Positions 42,220 through 52,017 of a stretch of 64,000 nucleotides of DNA are shown here, in pieces (position 1 is the stretch's first letter; each line of letters starts with the position of its first letter). The notes under the pieces were generated by a model, which was not told the DNA's origin, did no database searches, and was given only the letters and a program-made list of their open reading frames with translations. The DNA is taken from assembly GCA_947500575.1 (NCBI GenBank), contig CANMSI010000001.1, positions 62,001 to 126,000 on the forward strand. Direction: 5' to 3'. The position numbers were made by a program, and so were the translations under genes. The DNA comes from an uncultured Flavobacteriaceae bacterium (GTDB lineage Bacteria > Bacteroidota > Bacteroidia > Flavobacteriales > Flavobacteriaceae).

Positions 42220-43890
42220 ATGAAAGAATTAAAACTTTACACATTTATTATTTTCTGTTTGATAAGTGTATCCATTCAGGCTCAAAACGGAAGTCCCGTT
42301 GAGGAACAAATTGATAGCCAATTTGCCAACTTCGATAACTTGGAAAAACCGGGTGCAGCCATAGCCGTTGTACAAAACGGAAAAATCGTATTTAAGAAAG
42401 GATATGGAAGTGCTCAATTAGAGTATACTATTCCGGTTACCCCTTCCACAGTATTTCATATTGCCTCTGTTTCCAAGCAATTCACGGTTTTTTCCATTCT
42501 TCTTTTGGAAGCGGAAGGAAAATTGTCTTTTGACGATGACATTAGAAAGCATATTCCTGAAGTTCCAGATTTTGGAAAAACCATTACTTTACGACATCTG
42601 GCTTCTCATACCAGTGGTTTAAGGGATCAATGGAGTTTACTTTCCATGGCAGGTTGGCGCTGGGACGATGTTATTACCAAAGAACATATTATGAAGTTGG
42701 TAAGCCAACAAAAAGAATTGAATTTTGATCCGGGAGAAGAGTATATGTATTGTAATACGGGCTTCACACTGCTAGCGGAAGTAGTGGCTAGAGTTTCTGG
42801 AAAGAGCTTTGCTGAATTTACAGAAGCAATTATTTTTAAGCCTTTAGAAATGAGCAGCACCCTATTTTATGATGATCATGAGAAAGTTGTAAAAAACAGG
42901 GCTTACTCCTATTATGAAGATGGAGATACTTATAAAAAAAGCGTTTTAAATTATGCCAATGTAGGTGCTACCAGTCTGTTCACCACCGTGGAAGATTTGA
43001 GTCTTTGGGCATTGAATTTCTCAACACTTCAAGTAGGATCCAAAAACATTATTTCGACCATGAATACCTTAGTTAAATTGAATGACGGAAATAAATTTGG
43101 CGGAGCGTATGGACAATTTGTGTCACCCTACAAAGGCTTAAAACAAATTCAACACGGAGGTGCCGATGCAGGTTTTAGAAGCTATTTGGCAAGGTTTCCC
43201 GATCAAGATTTTGCGGTCATGGTTTTTAGCAACCTCGCTTCTTCTAACCCTAGAAATTTAGCCTTGCGTGTGGCAGATTTATATTTGGCCGATTCTTTTA
43301 AAGCATCAGCTACTAAAGTTAAAAAGAAATCAAAAAAGAAATTCATCACTTTAAGCAATGCAGAATTAAAAGCTTTTGAAGCCAACTATTGGAATGAAGA
43401 AGGAGCCTATGCACGGAAAATGTATGTCAGAAATGATACCCTTCGTTATTCTAGAGGTGGACAGAATGAAAGTCCTCTAGCCCCCACCGCAAAAAATAAG
43501 TTTCAAATGTTGAATGTTGATGTAGATCTCGAAGTGAAGTTCAGTAAAAAAGATGGAAAGCGTTCCATGGTGGTTACGGTAGACAATGATGATCCAACTG
43601 TTTCGCATGAATTTACGCCTCCCTCCTATACTACCGGAAATTTAGCCAATTTTTCAGGAGATTATTATTCCCCAGAACTCCGCACCACCTACACCTTGAT
43701 TGTAGAAAAAGATCAGCTTGTAGTGAAACATCCACGAGTGAGTGACTTTAATTTAACCCCAGTGAAAACGGATCTTTTTTCTAGTCAAGCGGGATTGATA
43801 TCGGTTCAGCGTGATGATTCAAAGGCAATTTCTGGATTTCGAGTAACAACGGGGCGTGTACGTAATCTTTGGTTCAAAAAACTCAAATAA
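42220..43890 (+). CDS. exported serine hydrolase, class C beta-lactamase fold
   Basis: A signal peptide (FIIFCLISVSIQAQ) is followed by a penicillin-binding/beta-lactamase (PF00144-type) domain. The catalytic motifs are complete: SVSK with Ser83 and Lys86, YCN in EYMYCNTGFTLL, and HGGADAG in place of the KTG motif. This HxG form is usual for esterase and D-aminopeptidase-like members. After about residue 380 a C-terminal lipocalin-like beta domain follows (LANFSGDYYSPELRTTYTLI). It is not expected to be a true resistance enzyme; peptidase or esterase action is more likely. It is in line with the peptidase genes before it. Confidence 0.88.
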   Translation: MKELKLYTFIIFCLISVSIQAQNGSPVEEQIDSQFANFDNLEKPGAAIAVVQNGKIVFKKGYGSAQLEYTIPVTPSTVFHIASVSKQFTVFSILLLEAEGKLSFDDDIRKHIPEVPDFGKTITLRHLASHTSGLRDQWSLLSMAGWRWDDVITKEHIMKLVSQQKELNFDPGEEYMYCNTGFTLLAEVVARVSGKSFAEFTEAIIFKPLEMSSTLFYDDHEKVVKNRAYSYYEDGDTYKKSVLNYANVGATSLFTTVEDLSLWALNFSTLQVGSKNIISTMNTLVKLNDGNKFGGAYGQFVSPYKGLKQIQHGGADAGFRSYLARFPDQDFAVMVFSNLASSNPRNLALRVADLYLADSFKASATKVKKKSKKKFITLSNAELKAFEANYWNEEGAYARKMYVRNDTLRYSRGGQNESPLAPTAKNKFQMLNVDVDLEVKFSKKDGKRSMVVTVDNDDPTVSHEFTPPSYTTGNLANFSGDYYSPELRTTYTLIVEKDQLVVKHPRVSDFNLTPVKTDLFSSQAGLISVQRDDSKAISGFRVTTGRVRNLWFKKLK

Positions 43891-43899
43891 TCATTTTCC

Positions 43900-44877
43900 A
43901 TGAAAGCTGTTGTTCGCGAGTCTTATGGTCCACCAGAAGTACTTCAACTTCAGGAAATACCTACTCCAATTCCCAAGAAGAATGAATTGCTTGTTAAAAT
44001 TATGGCAACCACTGTAACGGCAGGCGACTGTGAGCTTAGGAGATTTGATATTGCTACTTGGATATGGCTACCGTTGCGCCTTTATATGGGAATTTTTAAA
44101 CCCCGTATTAAAATATTAGGACAGGAATTAGCAGGTAAAATTGTGGCTGTTGGAGAAAAAGTTACAACGTTTAAAATAGGCAATGAAATTTTTGCATCTA
44201 CTGGAATAAAAATGGGTGGTTATGCTCAATACACATGCCTTTCCGAAAAACAAGTGATAGGAATAAAACCAATTAATGCAGCCTATGAAGAAGTAGCCAC
44301 CATTCCTGCCGGGGGAATTAATGGGATACACTTTTTGAGAAAAGCAAAGGTTCAAAAAGGGCATCAAATTTTAATTAATGGTGCGGGAGGTAGTATTGGC
44401 ACCTACGCCGTTCAAATTGCTAAATTATGGGGCGCCGAAGTGACTGTGGTAGATAGTACTCAAAAATTAGAAATGCTCAAAAGCATCGGTGCGGATCACC
44501 TAATTGACTATACTCAAGAAGATTTTACAAAAACAGCACTTAAATATGATTCCATCATTGACATTGTAGGTACAAGCTCCTATAACAACTGTTTAAAATC
44601 TCTTAAAACGAAAGGAGTTTATATCCTAGGTAACCCCGGGTTTAGAGGAATTTTAAGAAGTGTATGGACTTCTTTGGTCTCTAGTAAAAAAGTTTCTGCC
44701 GCAATGGCTATAGAAAACATGGAAGATTATAGCTATTTAAAAGAACTTATCGCAACAAAAAAAATCAAGGTAATCATTGATAAACGTTATCCTTTAGAAG
44801 AACTGGTAGCAGCGCATCATTATGTAGAAAAAGGTTTAAAAGCGGGTCATCTTATTATTAATCTAGCGCATCAATAA
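43900..44877 (+). CDS. zinc-independent NAD(P)-dependent alcohol dehydrogenase / quinone reductase
   Basis: This medium-chain dehydrogenase of 325 aa is of the quinone-oxidoreductase type. The cofactor loop is LINGAGGSIGTYAVQIAKLWG, followed by the acidic end VTVVDS. The substrate-domain hallmark LGQELAGKIVAVGEKVTTFKIG is present. The catalytic and structural zinc cysteines of alcohol dehydrogenases are absent, so it should be zinc-independent and reduce an enone or quinone with NADPH. It starts nine bases after the beta-lactamase-fold gene, but that gene is exported and this one is cytoplasmic, so the link may only be transcriptional. Confidence 0.88.
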   Translation: MKAVVRESYGPPEVLQLQEIPTPIPKKNELLVKIMATTVTAGDCELRRFDIATWIWLPLRLYMGIFKPRIKILGQELAGKIVAVGEKVTTFKIGNEIFASTGIKMGGYAQYTCLSEKQVIGIKPINAAYEEVATIPAGGINGIHFLRKAKVQKGHQILINGAGGSIGTYAVQIAKLWGAEVTVVDSTQKLEMLKSIGADHLIDYTQEDFTKTALKYDSIIDIVGTSSYNNCLKSLKTKGVYILGNPGFRGILRSVWTSLVSSKKVSAAMAIENMEDYSYLKELIATKKIKVIIDKRYPLEELVAAHHYVEKGLKAGHLIINLAHQ

Positions 44878-44947
44878 CAAACCATATCTGTTTTACCATC
44901 CCTACTGGTCAAAAAATGTCTAATTTTAACCAGAACCTTATACAATC

Positions 44948-45697
44948 ATGGATATAAAACTCGCAGTACTCATTGATGGTGATAACATTCCGTCTGCTTA
45001 TGTAAAAGAAATGATGGAAGAGATTGCCAAATATGGCAATCCTACTATTAAAAGAATTTACGGAGATTGGACCAAACCGCATCTGACAAAATGGAAAAAT
45101 CTGCTCTTAGAAAATGCCATTACTCCTATTCAACAATACGGGTATACTACTGGAAAAAATGCAACTGATTCTGCCATGATTATAGATGCGATGGATATTT
45201 TATACTCCCAAAAGGTAGATGGTTTTTGTTTGGTTTCTAGCGACAGTGATTTTACGCGTTTGGCCACACGACTTCGTGAAGCAGGAATGCAGGTCTACGG
45301 AATTGGTGAAAAGAAAACTCCAAATCCTTTTATAGTAGCTTGTGACAAGTTTATTTACATTGAAATATTAAAAAGTCAAACAAAAGAAACTGGTGAAGAT
45401 TCTTCTGAGAGCATTGCTAGGGAAAAGACTAGTGTTGATAAACTTACCTCGAAAGTGATACGGCTTATTGCTACCACCGTCTCTGACTTAGCGGATGATG
45501 ATGGCTGGGCTTTTCTCGGTGATGTTGGGAGTTTATTACAGAAAAAAATGCCCAATTTTGATTCTAGAAACTTTGGCTTTCAAAAACTAACACCTCTTAT
45601 TAAATCCATTCCTACCTTTGAGATAGATCAACGAGAAACTCAGAAAGGAAAATTTAAACTCATCTATGTGAAAATAAAAGAGAAAAAGCGCTCGTAA
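44948..45697 (+). CDS. NYN domain nuclease with OST-HTH/LOTUS domain
   Basis: Residues about 1-145 form a NYN (PIN-like) domain. It has the acidic residues VLIDGDN (Asp10, Asp12), NATDSAMIIDAMDIL and LVSSDSDF, which together bind metal for RNA cleavage. Residues about 165-245 (KVIRLIATTVSDLADDDGWAFLG, FGFQKLTPLIKSI) form an OST-HTH/LOTUS winged-helix domain, a known partner of NYN that binds RNA. This NYN-LOTUS combination (LabA-like) is widespread and probably has a role in RNA turnover. A hairpin terminator overlaps the 3' end of the gene. Confidence 0.9.
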   Translation: MDIKLAVLIDGDNIPSAYVKEMMEEIAKYGNPTIKRIYGDWTKPHLTKWKNLLLENAITPIQQYGYTTGKNATDSAMIIDAMDILYSQKVDGFCLVSSDSDFTRLATRLREAGMQVYGIGEKKTPNPFIVACDKFIYIEILKSQTKETGEDSSESIAREKTSVDKLTSKVIRLIATTVSDLADDDGWAFLGDVGSLLQKKMPNFDSRNFGFQKLTPLIKSIPTFEIDQRETQKGKFKLIYVKIKEKKRS

Positions 45698-45710
45698 GCA
45701 CTTTTTCTCT
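45679..45710. terminator. bidirectional terminator hairpin
   Basis: AGAGAAAAAG pairs perfectly with CTTTTTCTCT, extended by an inner GCT/AGC after one mismatch, with a CGTA loop. A T-run lies in the stem on both strands. It sits between two converging genes and overlaps the last codons of the NYN gene. Confidence 0.75.
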
Positions 45711-45776
45711 CATACTTCAATCCTTTGATTGCTCCTTTAATCATAAGGAAACAATCATGAATTTTATACAATTCTT

Positions 45777-48700
45777 CTAATTAAAAGTCACATTCATCAA
45801 GGCAAGAATACCATCTCTGGTAATCCCTTCTCTAGGAACATGGATAAAATAAATCTTGGATTTCCCCGAAACAGTTTCTTGCATGGGAATTATAATAGCA
45901 CCTCCCGGAGCACCAGCTGCAGGTGGAGGAAGCGTTCCCTTTCCAATTAATTTACCATCCGGAGCATCTAACCGCATTTCAAAATCTACAGGTACCGTGG
46001 GCGCTTCTTGCCATCCGGCCCCTATAACAGCTGCTTTGACTCCTGTTAAATCTATATCTTCTACTAGGAACCAGCCTGGAGTAGGTGGTACCACTAATAA
46101 ATCCATTCCATTGAACTTAATTGTTTGTAGGCCATCAACTACTGTTGACTCAGAAAAAGGTATGGTACTACTTCGTAAACTTACAGAGGTAACCCCCGTA
46201 AGTGGTTTGGCTTGTCCTTCTCCTCCATCCGTATAGCTAGCAGTAAATACCATTACATTAGCCCCTGGGCGAGACTCTGGCATTATAGTTCCTTCCGCTG
46301 GCAAGGAGGCTTTATCCGCAGCTCCTCCTGCCAAAGACTGGATATAAAGGGCTATTTGATTAGACTCATCACTCGTTATATTGGGATGCGCTGGCATAGT
46401 AACTTCTCCCCAAACACCATTTCCACCTTCCACTATTTTCTTTTGTAAATAGGATATAGCGTTCGCATTGTCTTTGTATTTTTTAGAAATATCCATATAA
46501 CTTGGACCTATAGAAGCCCCTAGTTCCTTGTGGCAGGCCTTGCAATCCATAGATTCTGCCAGAGCTTTCCCAGTAACAGCGGCAGATACTTGTTGATGTC
46601 CTAAAGACATTTCAACCTTATCCATACTTTCGAGATAGTCTACTGAGACAAAAATATTAGCCGGATCAATAGTTTCATTTCCATCTGGATCGGTAACAGA
46701 AACCTTATAAGCTACAGGAGTACCTGCAATGAAGAAGGATGAATTTCCTCCTTCGATAGCGATGCTCACTTCTGGTCTAGAATTACCAGCTACCACAGCC
46801 ACTATATCGCTCTGAGCTTCCGCATCTTCATTATCTTTTACAACAACCGAAACTTTATATTCTCCAGCTTCCTTGTAGGTATAAGCGATCTCAGGAATCG
46901 TAGTTTCTTTGGTTTCACCATCACCCAAATCCCATAGGTATACAATCTCATCCTTCTCTCTGTCCTTAGCTTGCACAGTAGCGGTTATGGAGAGGGGTAA
47001 ACCTCCTGAGGTTTTATCTATTGTAATTTCATCAATAACGGGAGGTCTATTACCTCCATTATACTCAATATAGCTCAAACCAGAATCTTTATTTTTCTGA
47101 AACCAACCGCTACCATATTCTAGCAGGTATATGCGACCATCTGGTCCTAATTCCATATCAATTAGATTGCTCACTTTAATTTCAGGTGCAAAAGGTTCCA
47201 TTTTATTGAAAGTACCATCAGGGAATAAGCTCACTGCTTTCATCCAACCTCTCATCCATTCATAAATAAACACTTTTCCATCATAGTATGCTGGTAAATT
47301 ATCAGAATCTGGAAACATATCGGCATAGTACACAGGGCCAGCCATTGCATTTCTCCCTCCCGAACCTACCTGAGGAAAATCTGCCGAGTCACCATAAGGA
47401 TAGAACACATAGGCGGGCATGGCCTTAGGTAATTCTCGTAAACCAGTATTGTTCTTGGAGTCATTAATTGGTTTTTCTGGATCAAAGGGAGTTCCACTTT
47501 CACCCGTTGCATAATCATAGTCAACATAAGGCTTGTTATCACCTATAAATAATGGCCATCCAAAATTTCCTGCTTCTCGTGCCTGATTCATTTCATCGTA
47601 ACCACGCGGCCCTCTTTTTTCAAAATCATCCGTTCTGGCATCTGGCCCTACATCTCCCCAATATACATATCCGTTCTTCGGGTCTACTGAAATTCTGTAA
47701 GGGTTTCTATGACCCATTGTATATATTTCTGGACGTGTTTTAGCGGTACCTTCTGGAAATAGATTCCCTTCGGGAATAGCATAGGTACCATCTTCATTCA
47801 CTTTGATACGGAGTATTTTACCCCTTAAATCATTGGTATTACCAGAAGATCTGCGTGCATCAAATTGCTCATGGCCCGGAATATCATTTAGAGGCGCATA
47901 TCCATTGTTTACATATTTAACACCCTTTTCATTGAAAGGTGTAGAATTATCTCCAGTAGATACATATAATAAACCATCAGGTCCAAAAGCAATTGAACCT
48001 CCTGTATGACAGCAGATTTCGCGTTGACTATCAACGTCTAAGATGACCTGCTCCGAACTCATATCAAAAACACCATCCTTAAAGGTAAAGCGTGATAAAC
48101 GATTCACCCATTTATCTCCGGTTGGACTATAATATGTATATATCCAATGATTATTGGCATAATCTGGGTCTTTTTGAAGTCCCATAAAACCCTCTTCCGC
48201 ATTTGTTCCTGGAGTATTTAAGGTTTTATGATATACATCTAATTTCGCTACCTGAGTTAATTCTTGCGTTTCATTATTAAACCATAACAATTCTCCTCTT
48301 CGCTGAGCAATTAAAACGTCACTATTAGGCAATACGGTCATTTCTGTTGGCTCATAAAACTCCCCCATTACTAATGGTTTCTTGCTAAAACGATCTGTAT
48401 CTGGTGGTATTTGGGTAACTGCTTTCCCATAATCTAGTTCTTCATTTTCACCAATTGCATACTCTATACCTCCTAACAAGTGTTTTAGAAAATTAGCTTC
48501 TGTATAGCTTTCTTCTGTATGTCCTAAGGCCGTATAGAAAGCTCTTCCTCCATCATACTCGTGATACCAACTCATTGGGTGAAAATCTCCATTCTCCCCA
48601 CCTTCATAGGTACGTTCATCTACGGTCATTAATACATGTACATCGGGATTCAACTTCTTGAAATTATACATCTCGTCAGCACGATGCCAGACAGAATCAG

Positions 48701-49175
48701 TAAAAAAACTAGTGGCAACAAAAGATTTATCTTTGATGATAAAATCGGCCTCGGGAGTTCCTACTGGGTGACTTTGAAAAAAACCTCCAACCAGTTTTCC
48801 ATACCAATTCCAATCATATTCTGTATCCGTGGCAGCATGCACACCAACATAGCCTCCTCCAGATTGAATGTATCTTTCAAAAGCGGCTTCTTGTTTATGA
48901 TCCAAAACATTCCCTGTTGTACTTAAGAAAATGATGGAACTGTATGCCCTTAAAGACGCATCTTCGAACAAATCGGCATTGGAAGTGGTATCTACCTCAA
49001 ACCCATTTTCTACTCCCAATTTCTGAATAGCTTCGATGCCATTTGGAATAGAAGCATGCTCAAAACCCAAAGTTTTGGAAAAAACCAATACCTTGGGTTT
49101 TCCTTCTCTGGTATTTCCACAACTTGTTAAAATAAGGGCGAATAGTACTCCTAGGGCCAAAAATACATTTTTCAT
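45777..49175 (-). CDS. ThuA / sugar dehydrogenase / PKD / cytochrome c fusion lipoprotein
   Basis: I start at Met MKNVFLALG (49175), which gives a clean lipobox LTSC (Cys19); the longer ORF start adds a non-signal tail. The protein is 1132 aa. A ThuA-like glutamine-amidotransferase fold lies at about 27-255 (GGGYVGVHAATDTEYDW). A six-bladed sorbosone/glucose-type dehydrogenase propeller lies at about 275-710 (GLLYVSTGDNSTPF). A PKD domain lies at about 725-805 (YLWDLGDGETKET). A c-type cytochrome has haem motif CKACH (878-882) and an axial Met in VTMPAHPN. A final beta domain may bind carbohydrate. It likely oxidises a sugar and passes electrons to its own haem in the envelope. Confidence 0.88.
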   Translation of the reverse strand: MKNVFLALGVLFALILTSCGNTREGKPKVLVFSKTLGFEHASIPNGIEAIQKLGVENGFEVDTTSNADLFEDASLRAYSSIIFLSTTGNVLDHKQEAAFERYIQSGGGYVGVHAATDTEYDWNWYGKLVGGFFQSHPVGTPEADFIIKDKSFVATSFFTDSVWHRADEMYNFKKLNPDVHVLMTVDERTYEGGENGDFHPMSWYHEYDGGRAFYTALGHTEESYTEANFLKHLLGGIEYAIGENEELDYGKAVTQIPPDTDRFSKKPLVMGEFYEPTEMTVLPNSDVLIAQRRGELLWFNNETQELTQVAKLDVYHKTLNTPGTNAEEGFMGLQKDPDYANNHWIYTYYSPTGDKWVNRLSRFTFKDGVFDMSSEQVILDVDSQREICCHTGGSIAFGPDGLLYVSTGDNSTPFNEKGVKYVNNGYAPLNDIPGHEQFDARRSSGNTNDLRGKILRIKVNEDGTYAIPEGNLFPEGTAKTRPEIYTMGHRNPYRISVDPKNGYVYWGDVGPDARTDDFEKRGPRGYDEMNQAREAGNFGWPLFIGDNKPYVDYDYATGESGTPFDPEKPINDSKNNTGLRELPKAMPAYVFYPYGDSADFPQVGSGGRNAMAGPVYYADMFPDSDNLPAYYDGKVFIYEWMRGWMKAVSLFPDGTFNKMEPFAPEIKVSNLIDMELGPDGRIYLLEYGSGWFQKNKDSGLSYIEYNGGNRPPVIDEITIDKTSGGLPLSITATVQAKDREKDEIVYLWDLGDGETKETTIPEIAYTYKEAGEYKVSVVVKDNEDAEAQSDIVAVVAGNSRPEVSIAIEGGNSSFFIAGTPVAYKVSVTDPDGNETIDPANIFVSVDYLESMDKVEMSLGHQQVSAAVTGKALAESMDCKACHKELGASIGPSYMDISKKYKDNANAISYLQKKIVEGGNGVWGEVTMPAHPNITSDESNQIALYIQSLAGGAADKASLPAEGTIMPESRPGANVMVFTASYTDGGEGQAKPLTGVTSVSLRSSTIPFSESTVVDGLQTIKFNGMDLLVVPPTPGWFLVEDIDLTGVKAAVIGAGWQEAPTVPVDFEMRLDAPDGKLIGKGTLPPPAAGAPGGAIIIPMQETVSGKSKIYFIHVPREGITRDGILALMNVTFN

Positions 49176-49294
49176 ATATCCGTTTTTAATGATGTTTTGC
49201 TTAGAATTCCCTAAAATAGTAATTACTCCTATAAGCTGCATATTTTTTAACCGATTTAGAAATAAAAAGACTTTTCTTGCACCTTTTAGAAGTG

Positions 49295-49302
49295 TACCTT
49301 TG
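49295..49302 (+). promoter_or_regulatory. -7 promoter element of the arginase-like gene
   Basis: TACCTTTG matches TAnnTTTG exactly, 45 bases before the TTG start. A TTG at 49277-49279, 15 bases upstream, is a possible but short-spaced -33. Confidence 0.45.
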
Positions 49303-49347
49303 AGAGTATCTCCACAACAACTGAATATTAAATAAAATCAAAAAAGT

Positions 49348-50154
49348 TTGAAAATTTACTTTCCACAGTGGCAAGGTTCTGGTAATGGAAAAAATATCGA
49401 AACTGGCGCTGCTACCATCTTGCAATTCCTTAATAATTCAGAATTTGTAAAAATACCGCTATCTAAAATCCCTGCTGGAATAGATGGTGAAAAACAATAC
49501 GATATTAACAACTATCAAGCTATCAAAGAACAATTAGGTCGTTTAAAGCAAGAGATTGAAAAAACTCATCCTGATACGCTGCAACTTATTGGAGGAGATT
49601 GTGGTCTTGAAGTAGTACCAGTTTCTTACCTCAACCAGAAATACCCACATTTAGGTGTTATTTGGTTCGATGCACATGCAGATATCAATACGCCTTGTGA
49701 TTCTGCAAGTTGTAATTTTCATGGCATGCCTTTACGAACACTCTTAGGAGAAGGTGAAAAAATGATGGATGATCTGCTATTTAGCAAACTCTCAGAAGAA
49801 CAGATTCATTATGTGGGGCTCAGAGACATTGACGCTTTGGAACAAGTACGACTAGACCGAGGTAATATTTACCATCCAAAAGTATTAGACATTGATCATT
49901 TAGTAGCTACCCTAGAAGCAAAAGGGATACAGCAATTATACTTGCATTTTGACTTTGACTGTTTAGAACCTTCTGATTACGAAAAAACCTATTATCAAGT
50001 ACCTGAAGGGATTAAAATCGCAGCAGCCGAAGACTGTATTAAGGCACTACAAAATAATTTTACCGTAGTAGGGAGTAGCGTTTTAGAATCCATTACCACC
50101 GATGTTGAAGAATTAGGTCCAATAGCTGAAATTATTCATCTTTTAATGAACTAA
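49348..50154 (+). CDS. arginase/agmatinase family protein with altered metal site
   Basis: The fold is that of the ureohydrolases: LIGGDCGLEVVP, VIWFDAHADINTP (Asp108, His110, Asp112) and LYLHFDFDCLEP (Asp202, Asp204). The first ligand, normally His in GGDH, is Cys85 here. Five of the six usual metal ligands remain, so a changed or mononuclear site is expected and the substrate may not be arginine. Translation starts at TTG (49348); no ATG or GTG lies nearby in frame, and LKIYFPQWQG fits a normal N-terminus. It is cytoplasmic. The broken lipoprotein gene follows after five bases. Confidence 0.82.
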   Translation: MKIYFPQWQGSGNGKNIETGAATILQFLNNSEFVKIPLSKIPAGIDGEKQYDINNYQAIKEQLGRLKQEIEKTHPDTLQLIGGDCGLEVVPVSYLNQKYPHLGVIWFDAHADINTPCDSASCNFHGMPLRTLLGEGEKMMDDLLFSKLSEEQIHYVGLRDIDALEQVRLDRGNIYHPKVLDIDHLVATLEAKGIQQLYLHFDFDCLEPSDYEKTYYQVPEGIKIAAAEDCIKALQNNFTVVGSSVLESITTDVEELGPIAEIIHLLMN

Positions 50155-50159
50155 AAACT

Positions 50160-50956
50160 ATGAAACTATTTATACAGTTATGCATTTTTTGTCTTTTGTT
50201 TTTTTCTTTTGGAAGCTGTAAACAAAATAAGGAAGTAACTGATACTGATACCCCCAAAAATGAAGTATTAGTTTTGGGTACAATTCACAGCGGACACCTA
50301 ACAGATAGTGTATATAGTGTGTCTTATCTTGAAAAACTAATTAGAGTAATACAACCAGATTATATTCTTGCCGAGATTCCTCCAGATCGTTTTGAAGAAG
50401 CAGTTCGTGGTTTAAAGAGAATGATAGTATTTCAGAGCCAAGGGTGCTCCGTTTTCCAGAATATGTAGATGTGGTTTTTCCATTGACTAAGGAAATGGAC
50501 TTTGAAATTATTCCCACAGCGGGTTGGACGCTACCAATGGCTCAAGAACGAAGTCAAAAATTAAGAGCCATTAGTAAGGATACCACCAGAGTTGAAGATT
50601 GGGCTGCTTATCAAAGAGCTAATCAATTATCAGATTCGTTGTACAAAGCTACTGGGAAGGAAAATGATCCTTATTTTATACACACCCATGCCTATGATAG
50701 TATTCAGGATATAAGTCTACAAATGTATAATCAACTTTTTAATGTTGAATTAGGATTGGGTGGATGGGAAAATATAAATATTGCGCATTATTGGAATATT
50801 GAAAAAGCCCTAGAGAAACATCGATATAAAGGAAAAAGAATGCTTATTATATATGGCGCCGGACATAAAGGTTGGTTTCTAAGACAATTGAAAAAGCGAG
50901 ATGACATTGAGTTGTTAGAAATGAAACCCTTCTTAGATGCAATAAAAAATAAATGA
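50160..50956 (+). pseudogene. frameshifted TraB/TIKI-like lipoprotein gene
   Basis: Two overlapping frames make one protein of about 265 aa. Frame one (50160-50468) has a lipobox FGSC (Cys20) and VLVLGTIHSGHL, PDYILAEIPPDRFEEAVRG. Frame two continues without a gap in sense as FKENDSISEPRVLRFPEYVD and ends in LIIYGAGHKGWFLRQL, stopping at 50956. The GTIH and GxGH motifs are those of the TraB/TIKI/ChaN-like group. The frame switch falls on T-TTA-AAG (50411-50417), a classical -1 slippery heptamer in the right phase. It is therefore either a disrupted gene, a sequence error, or a case of programmed -1 frameshifting. Confidence 0.75.
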
Positions 50957-51993
50957 GAGCTTTAGTTTACGAAAAATTCCAAGGGGCATTAACGATTCAA
51001 AACGTACCAGATCCAGATCCTTCACCTTCGGGGGTAGTCATTCGAGTCACCGCTACTGGTCTATGCAGAAGTGATTGGCATGGCTGGATGGGGCATGATA
51101 GTGATATTCAACTACCGCATGTTCCAGGTCATGAACTCGCCGGAGTAATTGCTGCAGTTGGTAAGGAGGTTCGTCATTTTAGAATTGGAGACCGAGTAAC
51201 CGTACCTTTTGTTTGCGGTTGCGGGTCTTGTTATCAATGTAATTCGGGAAATCATCAGATTTGCGATCGGCAATCTCAGCCTGGTTTTACCCATTGGGGT
51301 TCCTTCGCAGAATTCGTTAGTATTGATTATGCGGATACCAACTTAGTGCATCTGCCTAATGAGATTTCAGATAGTACCGCGGCAACACTGGGATGCAGAT
51401 TTATTACTTCTTTTAGAGCAGTACATGCGCAGGCTAAAGTAAGCAAAGGCGATTATGTAGCAATTCATGGGTGTGGAGGTGTTGGCCTATCTGCCATTAT
51501 GATTTCAAAAGCTTTAGGAGCAGAAATAATTGCTATAGACATTAATGAGGATATTTTAAAGCTAGCTAAAAAACTAGGAGCCACGCATACCATCAATGCC
51601 TTACAAACGGAAGATGTAATTAGTGAGGTAAAGGACTATTCTAAAGGTGGTGTTCATGTTTCAATAGATGCATTGGGAAGTGGAAGCACCTGCTTTAATT
51701 CTATTTCCAATCTTAGGAAAAGAGGAAAACATATACAGGTAGGTCTCCTAGCGGGAGATGAACAACATCCAAAAACTCCTATGGAATTAGTCATTGCAAA
51801 CGAATTAGAAATCATAGGAAGTCATGGTATGCAAGCACATAAATATCCAGAAATGCTTCAGATGATCCAAGAGGGTCATTTACGTCCTGAGGAGCTTATA
51901 GAGCGCACCATTTCTTTGGAAGATGCTATTACTGCATTACCAGAAATGAATACTTTTAATCATAAAGGGATTTTAGTAATTAATACTTTTTAA
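50953..51993 (+). CDS. zinc-dependent alcohol dehydrogenase
   Basis: This is a 346-aa medium-chain dehydrogenase. Catalytic zinc ligands are seen in [10 protein letters not shown] (Cys) and VPGHELAG (His-Glu), with a third Cys likely in TLGCRF. The structural zinc loop [17 protein letters not shown] has four cysteines. The NAD loop is [20 protein letters not shown], ending in IIAIDIN, where the Asp suggests NAD over NADP. The ATG overlaps the stop of the preceding frame as ATGA, so it is translationally coupled to the broken lipoprotein gene. The substrate alcohol is unknown. Confidence 0.92.
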   Translation: MRALVYEKFQGALTIQNVPDPDPSPSGVVIRVTATGLCRSDWHGWMGHDSDIQLPHVPGHELAGVIAAVGKEVRHFRIGDRVTVPFVCGCGSCYQCNSGNHQICDRQSQPGFTHWGSFAEFVSIDYADTNLVHLPNEISDSTAATLGCRFITSFRAVHAQAKVSKGDYVAIHGCGGVGLSAIMISKALGAEIIAIDINEDILKLAKKLGATHTINALQTEDVISEVKDYSKGGVHVSIDALGSGSTCFNSISNLRKRGKHIQVGLLAGDEQHPKTPMELVIANELEIIGSHGMQAHKYPEMLQMIQEGHLRPEELIERTISLEDAITALPEMNTFNHKGILVINTF

Positions 51994-52017
51994 ACGGAAT
52001 GTACTAAATTGTAATCT

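Noticed and set aside
42220-43890. Beta-lactam resistance gene
   Set aside because: The fold and SxxK/YxN motifs fit, but the HGG motif and the C-terminal lipocalin-like domain point to the esterase/peptidase branch.
49176-49241. Upstream start for the ThuA fusion gene
   Set aside because: It would bury the lipoprotein signal 22 residues in; the internal Met gives a normal lipobox.
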